From positions 62,001 through 126,000 of the forward strand of contig NZ_JACSYA010000012.1 in NCBI RefSeq assembly GCF_029870285.1: DNA of 64,000 nucleotides, in the 5' to 3' direction. The notes beneath the pieces are model-generated. The model was given only the letters and a program-made list of their open reading frames with translations, had not been told where the DNA came from and did no database searches. The position numbers and the translations under genes are program-made. The stretch comes from Delftia sp. PS-11. Lineage in GTDB: Bacteria; Pseudomonadota; Gammaproteobacteria; Burkholderiales; Burkholderiaceae_C. Shown in pieces: positions 42,224-50,250 of the stretch (positions within the stretch are counted from its first letter, which is position 1; the number at the start of each line of letters is the position of its first letter).

Positions 42224-42695
42224 CCAGGCATTCGACCGCCTGCTGGGCCATGAGGGCGGCTACAGCAACAATCCAGCCGACCCGGGCGGAGAGACCATGT
42301 GGGGCGTCACTGCCCGCGTGGCCCGTGCCGACGGCTACCTGGGCGAGATGCGCGACCTGCCGCGCGAACGCGCCAAGCGCATCTATCGCCGCCTGTACTG
42401 GGACGCCGTGCGGGCTGACCAGTTGCCCGAGGTCGTGCGTTTTGATGTGTTCGATGGCGCCGTCAACAGCGGACCTGGGCAATCCGTGATATGGCTGCAG
42501 CGTGCGGCTGGCGCGGTGGATGATGGCATCGTAGGTCCCAAGACCATCGCTGCCGCCATGGCCGCAGGCCCCGCGCTGGCTGCGCGCTACAACGGCCACC
42601 GGCTGCGTTTCCTGGCTGACCGCCCGACTTGGAGCAGCTTTGGCAAGGGCTGGGCCCGGCGCATCGCGGCCAATCTGCTGGGGAGCTCTGCATGA
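42213..42695 (+). CDS. Endolysin, GH108 muramidase
   Basis: 160 residues. The GH108 signature with catalytic Glu is seen in LLGHEGGYSNNPADPGGETM. FDVFDGAVNSGPGQSVIWLQ and the GIVGPKTIAA segment belong to the C-terminal PG-binding part. No signal sequence, so it needs the holin for release. Confidence 0.92.
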   Translation: MNFDQAFDRLLGHEGGYSNNPADPGGETMWGVTARVARADGYLGEMRDLPRERAKRIYRRLYWDAVRADQLPEVVRFDVFDGAVNSGPGQSVIWLQRAAGAVDDGIVGPKTIAAAMAAGPALAARYNGHRLRFLADRPTWSSFGKGWARRIAANLLGSSA

Positions 42696-43060
42696 TGACA
42701 CCCACGCAAACCATCCTGGCCGTGCTCGCCGTCAGCAGCCTGCTGCTGGGCTGGGCCTGGCTGGATGCCCGAGACGATGCGGCCACGGCCCGCGCCGAGC
42801 TGGTGTCCATGCAGCAGCAGCGCGACGGCGCGCACCACGCGGCTAAGGCCTGCAGCGATGCAACCGAGGGCCTGGGCCGACTTGCGGCGCAGCGCGCAGT
42901 GGATGCCGCTTCCGCCCGTGCGGCAGCCGCTGAGCAGGCTGCTGCACTCAATGCGCGCGCCGATTACACGCTGGCCAGCGCACCGGCTGCACCTGGCGAT
43001 GCATGCGCGAGCCTGCAGGCCCTGGGCAGCGACTGGCTCAAGGGGAGGGCCAGGCCATGA
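42692..43060 (+). CDS. Rz-like inner-membrane spanin
   Basis: 122 residues. One N-terminal membrane anchor (ILAVLAVSSLLLGWAWL), then a periplasmic helical region rich in Ala/Gln. It follows the endolysin and overlaps both neighbours by four bases, as Rz genes do. Confidence 0.75.
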   Translation: MMTPTQTILAVLAVSSLLLGWAWLDARDDAATARAELVSMQQQRDGAHHAAKACSDATEGLGRLAAQRAVDAASARAAAAEQAAALNARADYTLASAPAAPGDACASLQALGSDWLKGRARP

Positions 43061-43386
43061 CACATGGACCAGCAACGACAAAGACGGCTGCAAAATATTC
43101 TGGGAATTATTCCGGGGTGGTGCTGGCTGTGTGTTTCAGCCTGCTATTGCCAGGCTGCGGTACCGCGCCGCGTGTCGAGGTCCTGGAGGTCAAGGTGCCC
43201 GTGCCCGTGGAGTGCCGCGAGCCGATCCCGGACAGGCCCGCCATGCCCACGGAGACTCTGGCTAAGGATGCGGACCCGTTCTCGCTTCTGCGAGCTGCCC
43301 TTGCCGAGATTGACAGGCGTCATGGATACGAGGTGCGGCTGCTGGCCGCGCTCCTGAGCTGCACTGCGCTGCTGACGCCGCGCTGA
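43057..43386 (+). CDS. Rz1-like outer-membrane spanin lipoprotein
   Basis: 109 residues with a lipoprotein signal ending LLLPGC (Cys near 34). A Pro/Val-rich stretch follows (VEVLEVKVPVPVECREPIPD), typical for o-spanins. It overlaps the Rz-like gene. Confidence 0.75.
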   Translation: MTHGPATTKTAAKYSGNYSGVVLAVCFSLLLPGCGTAPRVEVLEVKVPVPVECREPIPDRPAMPTETLAKDADPFSLLRAALAEIDRRHGYEVRLLAALLSCTALLTPR

Positions 43387-43396
43387 TGCGGGATGC

Positions 43397-43699
43397 GTGG
43401 CCCAAGGTGGCGCGCTGACGGCGCATACTCAGGACCGCGTGCGGCAGGCCCGGCGTAGCGCCCTGGTTGAGCAGTTCGCCATGGCGGCCATGGTCAAGGA
43501 CGAAGAGAGCAAGGCTGAGGCACGGGAGGCCATCCAGCGCTTCAACGAGAAGAATTCTGCCCGGCGTATCCAGCCCATACAGCTGGCCCAGAGCGTGCGC
43601 ATGCGCGAGAAGCGGATCCGGGAGGCCGAGGACGGGGTCTATCTGCCGAAGAAGCGGCGCGATGCAGTGGAGGCTGGGCGGTTCGCTGTCAAAGAGTAG
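43397..43699 (+). CDS. Basic helical phage protein, possible 3' remnant
   Basis: 100 residues, GTG start. ARREAIQRFNEKN-type wording (EAREAIQRFNEKNSARRI) and RMREKRIREAEDGVYLPKKR resemble the C-terminal end of large internal virion proteins of other phages. No such large protein is encoded here, so it may be a surviving tail end, translated from a secondary start, or a real small gene. Last recognisable phage gene. Confidence 0.45.
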   Translation: MAQGGALTAHTQDRVRQARRSALVEQFAMAAMVKDEESKAEAREAIQRFNEKNSARRIQPIQLAQSVRMREKRIREAEDGVYLPKKRRDAVEAGRFAVKE

Positions 43700-43876
43700 C
43701 AACCAAGGGCTGCGGGTGGAGAGTTCATCTAGCTAGCGCTTTGACTCGAGCGTGCAGCGCACTTCGGTACCTATGCCTCATGTTCCCTAGTGGTACACAT
43801 GTTCTTGGGATTGAGCGATGCTGGTACAGTCCGTCGGACGCGCTCCAAGTCATGAGCGACTTTTATAGATTTCTAT

Positions 43877-44965
43877 ATGGATAGTGGCCAAAATAAACAA
43901 AAGCCTGTAGCTGTGGATTTATTCGCCGGGGGTGGCGGATTGACTCTTGGCCTGAAGAAGGCAGGTTTCCTTGTTAGCGGTGCAGTGGAATATGACGAGA
44001 CCGCCTGTGCGACATATTTTGAAAACCATAAAGGTGTAGTGCTTTTTCGAAAAGATATTAGAGATATTTCAGGTGAGGAAATAATTAATACCTCGCCAAC
44101 TGGGAAAATTGATTTAATTGCGGCCTGCCCACCCTGCCAAGGATTTAGTTCTCTGACATCAAAATATCGCCGTGAGGACCCTAGGAATGAGCTGATATTC
44201 GAGTTCGTTCGTCTGGTTGGAGAGATTCGTCCAGCGACATTGATGATGGAAAATGTGCCTGGCTTGGCGGCTAGAGGTGTAGATATATTCACTAAAGCCA
44301 AGAATATGTTGGAGAAGTTTGGATATAAACTTGCATATTCTGTTGTGAATGTTGCAGATTATGGTGTGCCGCAGAGTAGGCGGCGACTGGTTATGTTAGG
44401 AAGTTTGGTGGATGAGATTAAAATTCCTGCATCTACACATGGAAATTCTCCTGGCATGAATCAATATAAAACAGTTAGGGATGTTATAGAGGGATTTCCT
44501 GAGCCTGTTACTTTGACCTATGCTAATACTAGTCAAGGTCCTGAATATTTCGGCTGGCATGTTGTTAGAGATTTGTCACCAAAAAATAGGCAGCGCTTGG
44601 AGGCACTTTCCAATGGGCAAGATAGAAAATTTCTTCCTATAGAACTGCGTCCTGATTGCCATAAGTCAAGCGATAAAGGATTCTCAAACGTTTATGGACG
44701 AATGAATTGGGATGCGCCGGCTCCTACAATCACTGGTGGATGTGTTACCCTGAGTAAGGGGCGATTTGGACATCCGCAGGCTAATAGGACAATCTCGGTC
44801 CGAGAAGCCGCTATGCTGCAGACCTTTCCTTTGACCTATAAATTTAGGTCTAGTTATATTGACAAGGTATGTACAATCATTGGGAATGCTCTTCCTCCTG
44901 ATTTTGCGGCGGCTATGGCAAAAGCGTGTTTTAATAAAATTATTGGTTCAAATAAAGGAGATTGA
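43877..44965 (+). CDS. DNA cytosine-5 methyltransferase (Dcm-like)
   Basis: 362 residues. All main m5C motifs are readable: I DLFAGGGGLTLGLKKAG, IV CPPCQGFSS with catalytic Cys, VI MMENVPG, VIII QSRRR, and X near the C-terminus (IIGNALPPDFAAAMA). The variable target-recognition region is between VIII and X, so the target site cannot be named. AT-rich compared with the phage genes. The stop is three bases from the next start, so it forms an operon with the ATPase-nuclease. Confidence 0.93.
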   Translation: MDSGQNKQKPVAVDLFAGGGGLTLGLKKAGFLVSGAVEYDETACATYFENHKGVVLFRKDIRDISGEEIINTSPTGKIDLIAACPPCQGFSSLTSKYRREDPRNELIFEFVRLVGEIRPATLMMENVPGLAARGVDIFTKAKNMLEKFGYKLAYSVVNVADYGVPQSRRRLVMLGSLVDEIKIPASTHGNSPGMNQYKTVRDVIEGFPEPVTLTYANTSQGPEYFGWHVVRDLSPKNRQRLEALSNGQDRKFLPIELRPDCHKSSDKGFSNVYGRMNWDAPAPTITGGCVTLSKGRFGHPQANRTISVREAAMLQTFPLTYKFRSSYIDKVCTIIGNALPPDFAAAMAKACFNKIIGSNKGD

Positions 44966-44967
44966 AT

Positions 44968-47127
44968 ATGTCGGATTCGGTTTTTCGCCTTGATTTTTCA
45001 AATCGAGTCATCGAGCACCTTGGGATAAAGCTATATCAAAATAAGCCAACTAATGTTATTGCTGAATTTCTCTCGAATTGCTGGGATGCTGATGCAAGTA
45101 AAGTCGCGATAAATCTGAAGGCGACTGACGGTGAAGCTACTCCATCGATTGTGGTTTGTGACAATGGGCGTGGCATGAGTCGCGATGAGTTGATAAATGA
45201 ATTTCTCGTTATTGGGAGAAATAGGCGTGAAAAGCCGGATGATAAAACTCCAGGTTTGCGCTTGCCCATGGGGCGAAAAGGTATTGGTAAGCTCGCTGGC
45301 TTTGGTATTGCCCATACAGTAGACATAGTGTCTATCCCAAATAATAAACTAAGAAAAAAAGACGGATCACCAGAAGTTTATTGGCTTAGATTTCATCTTG
45401 ATAAAATGTTGGAGAAGTCAGCGGTTCTAGGTCCGACAGGTTATGAGCCTGTTGTTCTGGCGGATGGAATATCCTTGGATGACTGGAAAATAAAATGCCA
45501 AAATGACGGAGTTTTGAATTTATATTCGGATCTTATTGCTTCTGCTGAAGCAGGTGAGGGGGGTGTATGTATTCACTTGCATGATACAACGCTTAAAAAG
45601 GCTATCAATGCCGATGCACTGCTTCGTAGTTTAGGTGCTCGCTTTACTGTAACACTTCTCAGAAGTGATTTTGAGGTGAAGGTAAATGGGAAGGGTGTTA
45701 ATCCTAATGATGCATTCCCCGCATTTCAGGATTTCTCAATCGGATCATTTCAAAGCCCAAATGTCGAAAAGATCAAGATCGGTGGAGTGGATCGGGAAGT
45801 GAGATTTTGGGCTAGATTTGTTGCGCTTTCTGATGCGGACTGGCCTCTGGAAAATGCTGGAGTTGGTGTTTATGCACATGGAAAAATTGCTCAAGATCGA
45901 CCATTTTTCTTCAATGTGCGGGGTAAGGAAATATTCGGGCGTTATCTTTATGCTGTGATTGAGGCGGATTGGCTTGATGAGCTTGATAATGATGTTGTGT
46001 CCACTGATCGCAGATCAGTAAATTGGGATACAGATGAGACAATTGATTTCCATAAATGGGGTGTTGGAAAAGTCAATGAATGGATTGAATCATTTAAAAA
46101 ATGGCGAAAAGAACAACCAAAAAAAGAAATTGTAGATCGTGTAAGAAGAATTGCTGGTCCTACCACTTTGAGTGCTCCAGAAGAGCAGGCTCTTGCTGAA
46201 CTGCTTTCAGATTTGCTCCCCAATTTTGGTAATGATGAAGAGGCCAAGGATCGTGCAACACAAACAATTAAATCCGCATGGGTCCATGAGCCAACGCGCC
46301 AGCTCACAAAGCGTCTCTGGAAACAAGTTTTTTCAGAGGGGGAAGTAGAGGGGGCCGTATTTGCAGATCTTGTCGAGAAATTACGCGATAGTCTTATACC
46401 CGAGGCGATGAGTCTTGCTGTTACGATGGCTCAGAGAATTGCCGCTATAACAGCAATGCGTAAGATAATTGAGTCGGAAAAAACGGAGACGCATCTTCAG
46501 CGCCTAGTGGAAAAATTTCCTTGGCTACTTGGGCCAGAGTGGGAAAAACTTACAGCCAATCAAACTATTCGTACACTTATCAAGGATAAACACGTACCAA
46601 GCACAACAAATGGAGAGTGGAAGCTGGATGATGCAGAAGGAGGACTGAAACCAGACTTTGTTTTTCTGAGCGATATAGGAGAGCAGCAGCAGATCGTCGT
46701 CTTTGAGCTTAAGGGGCCGGAGGCGGGTAAAACGCTACAGATAAGCGAATTTTATCAGTTGCGTCAATATTTGGACATTATCAGTGGAGCTTATCCTCAT
46801 TTAACGGTTACGGGATTTTTGATTGGTCATGATGCTGGTGGATTTAAGGCGACTGATACACGAATTACAGTAGGGCGTTGGAGTGAGGTTCTGGGTAGGG
46901 CTCGGTTGATGCATGCTTCTTACTTGGGATCGCTGCTGAGTGCTTCAGAGGCAGGCGCTACAGATGAGCGTATTAAGCAGATTGCTAACTTTGGTGGTGC
47001 TGAGACAATGGAATTGCTCGAAAAACTTCATGAGATGAGTAATTTTCCATCAGTTGTGCTTGATGCTTTGAAGAAGAATCCTAACTTAGCGATTGCCTCG
47101 AATAGCATGGCGGTGAGTGCAGGTTGA
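44968..47127 (+). CDS. GHKL ATPase fused to PD-(D/E)XK nuclease-like domain
   Basis: 719 residues. The N-terminal GHKL (MutL/Hsp90/MORC-like) ATPase has N-box E33-N37 (AEFLSNCWDADA), G1 D65NGRGM, and G2 G102RKGIGK. A transducer-like middle and helices follow. The C-terminal domain has LQRLVEKFPWLLGPEWEKLT, then D563 (LKPDFVFLS) and E580-L-K582 (IVVFELKGP), the PD-(D/E)XK order also seen in Shedu-like proteins. The ATG at 44968 was chosen because AAAGGAG is seven bases upstream; a TTG six bases earlier is too close. Together with the methyltransferase it looks like a restriction-modification-type unit in which the GHKL ATPase is the restriction partner. Confidence 0.82.
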   Translation: MSDSVFRLDFSNRVIEHLGIKLYQNKPTNVIAEFLSNCWDADASKVAINLKATDGEATPSIVVCDNGRGMSRDELINEFLVIGRNRREKPDDKTPGLRLPMGRKGIGKLAGFGIAHTVDIVSIPNNKLRKKDGSPEVYWLRFHLDKMLEKSAVLGPTGYEPVVLADGISLDDWKIKCQNDGVLNLYSDLIASAEAGEGGVCIHLHDTTLKKAINADALLRSLGARFTVTLLRSDFEVKVNGKGVNPNDAFPAFQDFSIGSFQSPNVEKIKIGGVDREVRFWARFVALSDADWPLENAGVGVYAHGKIAQDRPFFFNVRGKEIFGRYLYAVIEADWLDELDNDVVSTDRRSVNWDTDETIDFHKWGVGKVNEWIESFKKWRKEQPKKEIVDRVRRIAGPTTLSAPEEQALAELLSDLLPNFGNDEEAKDRATQTIKSAWVHEPTRQLTKRLWKQVFSEGEVEGAVFADLVEKLRDSLIPEAMSLAVTMAQRIAAITAMRKIIESEKTETHLQRLVEKFPWLLGPEWEKLTANQTIRTLIKDKHVPSTTNGEWKLDDAEGGLKPDFVFLSDIGEQQQIVVFELKGPEAGKTLQISEFYQLRQYLDIISGAYPHLTVTGFLIGHDAGGFKATDTRITVGRWSEVLGRARLMHASYLGSLLSASEAGATDERIKQIANFGGAETMELLEKLHEMSNFPSVVLDALKKNPNLAIASNSMAVSAG

Positions 47128-47266
47128 GGAGGGCTCTTACTGTGACTGCGGCGTAAAACTGATCATGTGGAAATAAGCCCTCAGCGATGGCGCCAATGCT
47201 TGCTCAGTTTTTCGTGAATATTCCCAGAAATTTGCGTAACCTATTGATTTTATGAATTGGGAGTCT

Positions 47267-47313
47267 GACTTTTAATCCGTTGGTCGTGAGTTCGCATCTC
47301 GCAGGATCCACCA
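47267..47313 (+). other. Decayed 3' part of tRNA-Lys, probable old attachment site
   Basis: 47 bp matching the 3' part of the tRNA-Lys at 3508-3583, from the anticodon stem to CCA, with three mismatches (GTCGTGAG, TTCGCATC, GGATCC). The 5' part is missing, so it cannot work as a tRNA. Islands that insert into tRNA 3' ends leave such copies. Confidence 0.75.
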
Positions 47314-47348
47314 GGAATACAAGGCCCCGTAGCAATACGGGGGGTCTT

Positions 47349-47557
47349 GTGCGCCCAGCATGGGCGCGTACCTGCGGGTGCAAGTCCCGCTGCGAGCTGG
47401 TCACAGTGAGCAAAGTGAAGCGCAACTGCGCAAGGGTGACCGAGCGTGGGACTGCCCAGACTCTCTTGGCCTCAAACTCTCGAACCGCCCGGTGCGGATC
47501 CGCATGCCGGGTGGTGTGGCAGGGGTGCCTCCTATGATGGAGGCTCCCTATGCCGAT
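47349..47557 (+). ncRNA. Group II intron relic (ORF and inner domains deleted)
   Basis: Begins with the conserved 5' end GTGCG (GTGCGCCCAGCATGGGCGC) and carries a piece of domain I (GGGTGCAAGTCCCGC). Near the 3' end is a domain V-like hairpin (GAACCGCCCGG, then CCGGGTGGTGTGG), followed by a domain VI stem and the end CCGAT. At about 209 bp it is far shorter than a full intron; no reverse transcriptase remains. The stem CCCCGTA/TACGGGG (47322-47342) sits directly upstream, matching the terminator-linked target choice of bacterial class C introns. Confidence 0.7.
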
Positions 47558-47631
47558 TTCTATCGAAGAAGTAGCAAAAAGGGGCTTGCGCTGGCCCTTC
47601 GTGTCCCGCAATTTCTGGCGTGCTTCGCAAC

Positions 47632-47770
47632 TCACCGCGCAGACTTCACCCTTTTGCCGATCTTGTGACGGATGTACTGGTCCGTCATGCCTTAGGTGGT
47701 GTGCCTCAGCAGGGCCTGTGTCTGGCGTATGTCACAGTACGGAAACCAGCCCCTTCCGTGATCGCCAGTC
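47632..47770 (-). pseudogene. Tyrosine integrase C-terminal remnant
   Basis: The minus-strand frame reads DIRQTQALLRHTT, a stop (47692-47694), then GMTDQYIRHKIGKRV and a final stop at 47632. The wording matches the end of tyrosine recombinases, with Y as catalytic residue. Lies close to the decayed tRNA-Lys copy, as expected for an island integrase beside its attachment site. The reading is by eye only. Confidence 0.5.
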
Positions 47771-47801
47771 TCCCGCCCGACTGGCGTTGCTGCGCTATCT
47801 G

Positions 47802-49037
47802 TCAGTTGAAGCGTCTGAGATAGCGAGAGAAGACCCAACCCTGCAATTCGATCTTGCTGTCCTCGCTTCGCCAGACGACCAAAGTGAAGTCTCGTTCCTT
47901 TTCAAGCAAACGAACCGTTTGGCCGAACCGTAGCTGACCTACGACTGGAGCTTTTGCCTTTGGTCCGCTCTTCAAAGCAAGGTTCTGAGTGCTAACAAAC
48001 CTGAAATCGTCCAGCAACTGAATGTCACCTATGGACTGGCGGGCTGCTTCCTTCACCTGTTTGGTTGCTTCTTGCTTAGAAGTCTCCTCCAGCCACTTCT
48101 TGATATAGAAGTCCGCAATTGGGTTCAAGAACGCGCTGAGGATGGAAATCAAGAGTGGGACGAGTACTATGAGTAACAAATTCTGGGACAGTGGCGTCTT
48201 GGTGGCTTCAATGGCCTGAACAATCTGGTCCACAGCCTCTTGTAGCGTCAAGGCTTTCGAAACGCCCGCAGTGATGTCTTGCACCAAATGGACAGCTTCC
48301 TCATGGGCGTCCTCGGGCTTCGGCAGTTGTGTGGCATCCTCCAACAGTCGCTTTGCACTGAGGGACTCATTGGCCTTGGCCATGCTTTCAAGAATCCCCT
48401 GCGCTGACGAGGCGCTCAGAGGCTCTTTGAAGCGCTCCAGCGCTCCAGTGAGCGCCTTGTAGTGAGTGCTCCGCATTGCTGTGTGCTCGGCCGCGAACTT
48501 GAGTGCCCTGAGGTCGGTCAGTTCCTCAAGATACTTCGCAGACATCTTGCTTTGCTCCATGGCCGTTCGGAGGCTGTACGTGGAGTTCAAGGTCTCGAGC
48601 TGCCTTCTAAGTTCCTTCAACAGCCGCTTTGCACTGAGGGACTCATTGGCCTTGGCCATGCTTTCAAGAATCCCCTGCGCTGACGAGGCGCTCAGAGGCT
48701 CTTTGAAGCGCTCCAGCGCTCCAGTGAGCTCCTTGTAGTGAGTGCTCCGCATTGCTGTGTGCTCGGCCGCGAACTTGAGTGCCCTGAGATCGGTCAGTTC
48801 CTCAAGATACTTCGCAGACATCTTGCTTTGCTCCATGGCCGTTTGGAGGCTGTACGTGGAGTTCAAGGTCTCGAGCTGCCTTCTAAATTCCTCCATAGGT
48901 CGCATTGCTGCCTGTAGCGCTGCGGCGACACTCGTGGAGGTGTACTGCTTTGCAGCCTCCAGGGCGGACGCTCTGCCAACTGAGGCTGATAAGTCAAAGG
49001 CTGTTGCCCCACTCCATGAATGCATCTTGTCGTTCAT
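47802..49037 (-). CDS. Membrane protein with duplicated helical repeat and C-terminal SH3-like domain
   Basis: 411 residues. Residues 49-140 and 141-232 are nearly identical 92-residue helical repeats (ETLNSTYSLQTAMEQSKMSA, LTDLRALKFAAEHTAMRSTH). A linker and a predicted membrane helix follow (about 284-306, SQNLLLIVLVPLLISILSAF), then a charged helix. A bacterial SH3-like domain spans 345-411 (FVSTQNLALKSGPKAKAPVV, WVFSRYLRRFN). No homologous family recognised. Its place in the cargo zone next to a defence-like pair suggests, but does not show, an antiphage or membrane-sensing role. An IS sits 31 bp upstream of the start. Confidence 0.7.
   Translation of the reverse strand: MNDKMHSWSGATAFDLSASVGRASALEAAKQYTSTSVAAALQAAMRPMEEFRRQLETLNSTYSLQTAMEQSKMSAKYLEELTDLRALKFAAEHTAMRSTHYKELTGALERFKEPLSASSAQGILESMAKANESLSAKRLLKELRRQLETLNSTYSLRTAMEQSKMSAKYLEELTDLRALKFAAEHTAMRSTHYKALTGALERFKEPLSASSAQGILESMAKANESLSAKRLLEDATQLPKPEDAHEEAVHLVQDITAGVSKALTLQEAVDQIVQAIEATKTPLSQNLLLIVLVPLLISILSAFLNPIADFYIKKWLEETSKQEATKQVKEAARQSIGDIQLLDDFRFVSTQNLALKSGPKAKAPVVGQLRFGQTVRLLEKERDFTLVVWRSEDSKIELQGWVFSRYLRRFN
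48342..48893. repeat. 276-bp tandem duplication
   Basis: Two copies, 48342-48617 and 48618-48893, are almost identical and in frame (92 codons each) inside the SH3/membrane protein gene. Few differences between copies point to a recent duplication or ongoing conversion. Confidence 0.9.
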
Positions 49038-49068
49038 GGGGCAATATTACCGCCGCCAGAGTGCAATC

Positions 49069-50126
49069 GGCTTTGTTGCACAAATTGGCCTGCCTCACCG
49101 GCGCCCGTAGACTCACGGCGTGACAGAAGCGAAGAACAGGCAGCGGAGCAAGTACCGCACGACAAACTGGAAGGCGTACAACGCGGCGCTGAAGGCGCGT
49201 GGCTCGTTGACGATGTGGCTGGATCAGGGCATGCAGTGGCTTGGAACGCCGAGCGGCAAGCGCGGGCGCAGCCCGACGTTCTCGGACGCAGCCATCCAGT
49301 TCTGCCTGAGCATCAAGTGCCTGTTCGGCCAGCCCCTGCGCCAAGCCCCCTGGGCATGGTTCACAGCCTGCTGCGACTGGCCAAGCTGGACTGGCCGGTA
49401 CCGGACTTCAGCACGGTCTGCCGACGCCAGAAGACCTTGCAGGTCGAACTGAGCTACCAGCGAACCAAGTCGCCGTTGCAATTGCTGGTGGACAGCACAG
49501 GCATGAAGTTCATTGGCGAAGGCGAGTGCAAACGCAAAAAGCATGGTGCCGAGTACCGGCGTGAATGGCGCAAGGTCCATCTGGGCATCGACGCGCAGAC
49601 GCTGGAAATACGCGCCATCGAGGTGAGCACCAACGCCATCGCAGATGCGCCGATGCTGCCCGAGCTGCTGACCCAAATCCCGCTCAACGAGCCCATCGAA
49701 AGCGTCTGCGCTGATGGAGCCTACGACACGCGAGGTTGCCTGGACGCCATCGCCGAACGGCAAGCGATGGCATTGATCCCGCCGCGCAAGAACGCCAGCC
49801 ATTGGAAGAAGTCCAGTGCGGGATCGGCGCAGCGCAACGAGGCCATTCGGGCGTGCAAGCGCTTGGGCCGCAGCATCTGGAAGAAGTGGAGCGGGTATCA
49901 CCGGCGCAGCCTTGTGGAGACGAAAATGCACTGCTTCAAGCGACTGGGCCAACGGGTTACAGCGCGCACGTTCGACCGCCAGGTTGTGGAGTTGCACGTT
50001 CGCGTGGCCTTGCTCAATCGTTTCAGCCAGATCGGCCGTCCTCGAACCGTGCCGGTGGCTGCTGTGGCATAGGTCCGTCTGGGGTTGGGGTCATGCCGCC
50101 CGAAAATCGATTTGTGCAACAGAGCC
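49069..50126 (+). mobile_element. IS5-family (IS903-like) insertion sequence
   Basis: 1058 bp. Terminal inverted repeats are GGCTTTGTTGCACAAAT at the left and GGCTCTGTTGCACAAAT (minus strand) at the right. The 9-bp direct repeat AGTGCAATC flanks it (49060-49068 and 50127-50135). Length, ends and a 9-bp target duplication fit the IS903 subgroup. One transposase frame, disrupted. Confidence 0.93.
49120..50072 (+). pseudogene. IS903-like transposase, frameshifted
   Basis: The N-terminal part (MTEAKNRQRSKYRTTNWKAY, GRSPTFSDAAIQFCLSIK) is read from GTG 49120. At a run of five C (49346-49350) the frame breaks, and the rest continues in another frame. That part reads LGMVHSLLRLAKLDWPVPDF, then VDSTGMKFIGEGECKRKKHG, ADGAYDTRG and RRSLVETKMHCF with the DDE residues. 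The shift equals two extra bases or -1. Programmed slippage is not the rule in this subgroup, so I call it a pseudogene. Confidence 0.85.
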
Positions 50127-50168
50127 AGTGCAATCTGTCAGTGACTACACCTCCTCGACTGCTTGAGC

Positions 50169-50190
50169 GGCGTAGGTTTTGGCGTAGGTT
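50169..50190. repeat. Putative integrase arm-binding repeats, right end
   Basis: GGCGTAGGTT at 50169-50178 and again at 50181-50190, with the same 12-bp period as at the left end, 39 bp from the attR core. Confidence 0.65.
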
Positions 50191-50228
50191 TTTTGGATTT
50201 TTGTTGTTTTTCAGAGGAGGGCTACGTT

Positions 50229-50250
50229 CTGCCATTGAACGACGCCCGCT
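50229..50250. repeat. attR core
   Basis: Exact copy of the 22 bp at 6632-6653 (starting CTGCCATTGAACGACG). Only the first 21 tRNA-Gly nucleotides are present here. DNA to the right is the original upstream region of the tRNA. Confidence 0.9.

Larger units (their letters stand above)
47128..47801. other. Non-coding graveyard with relics of an older island
   Basis: 670 bp without an intact gene. In order: a decayed tRNA-Lys 3' end (47267-47313), a terminator stem (47322-47342), a deleted group II intron (47349-47557), and an integrase C-terminus on the minus strand (47632-47770). Each is listed separately. Confidence 0.6.
6632..50250. mobile_element. Lambda-like prophage integrated at the 5' end of tRNA-Gly
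   Basis: About 43.6 kb between direct 22-bp core repeats. It has an integrase next to attL, a repressor region, and complete-looking head, tail and lysis modules in siphoviral order. Non-phage cargo is present at three places (8363-10498, 15890-17206, 43700-50228). No replication initiator, helicase or recombinase genes were recognised. The structural genes look intact, so the prophage may be inducible, but this cannot be decided from sequence alone. Confidence 0.92.

Noticed and set aside
47550-47933. 127-codon plus-strand frame after the intron relic
   Set aside because: It runs antisense over the integrase remnant and into the 3' end of the SH3 protein gene, and its composition is not protein-like.
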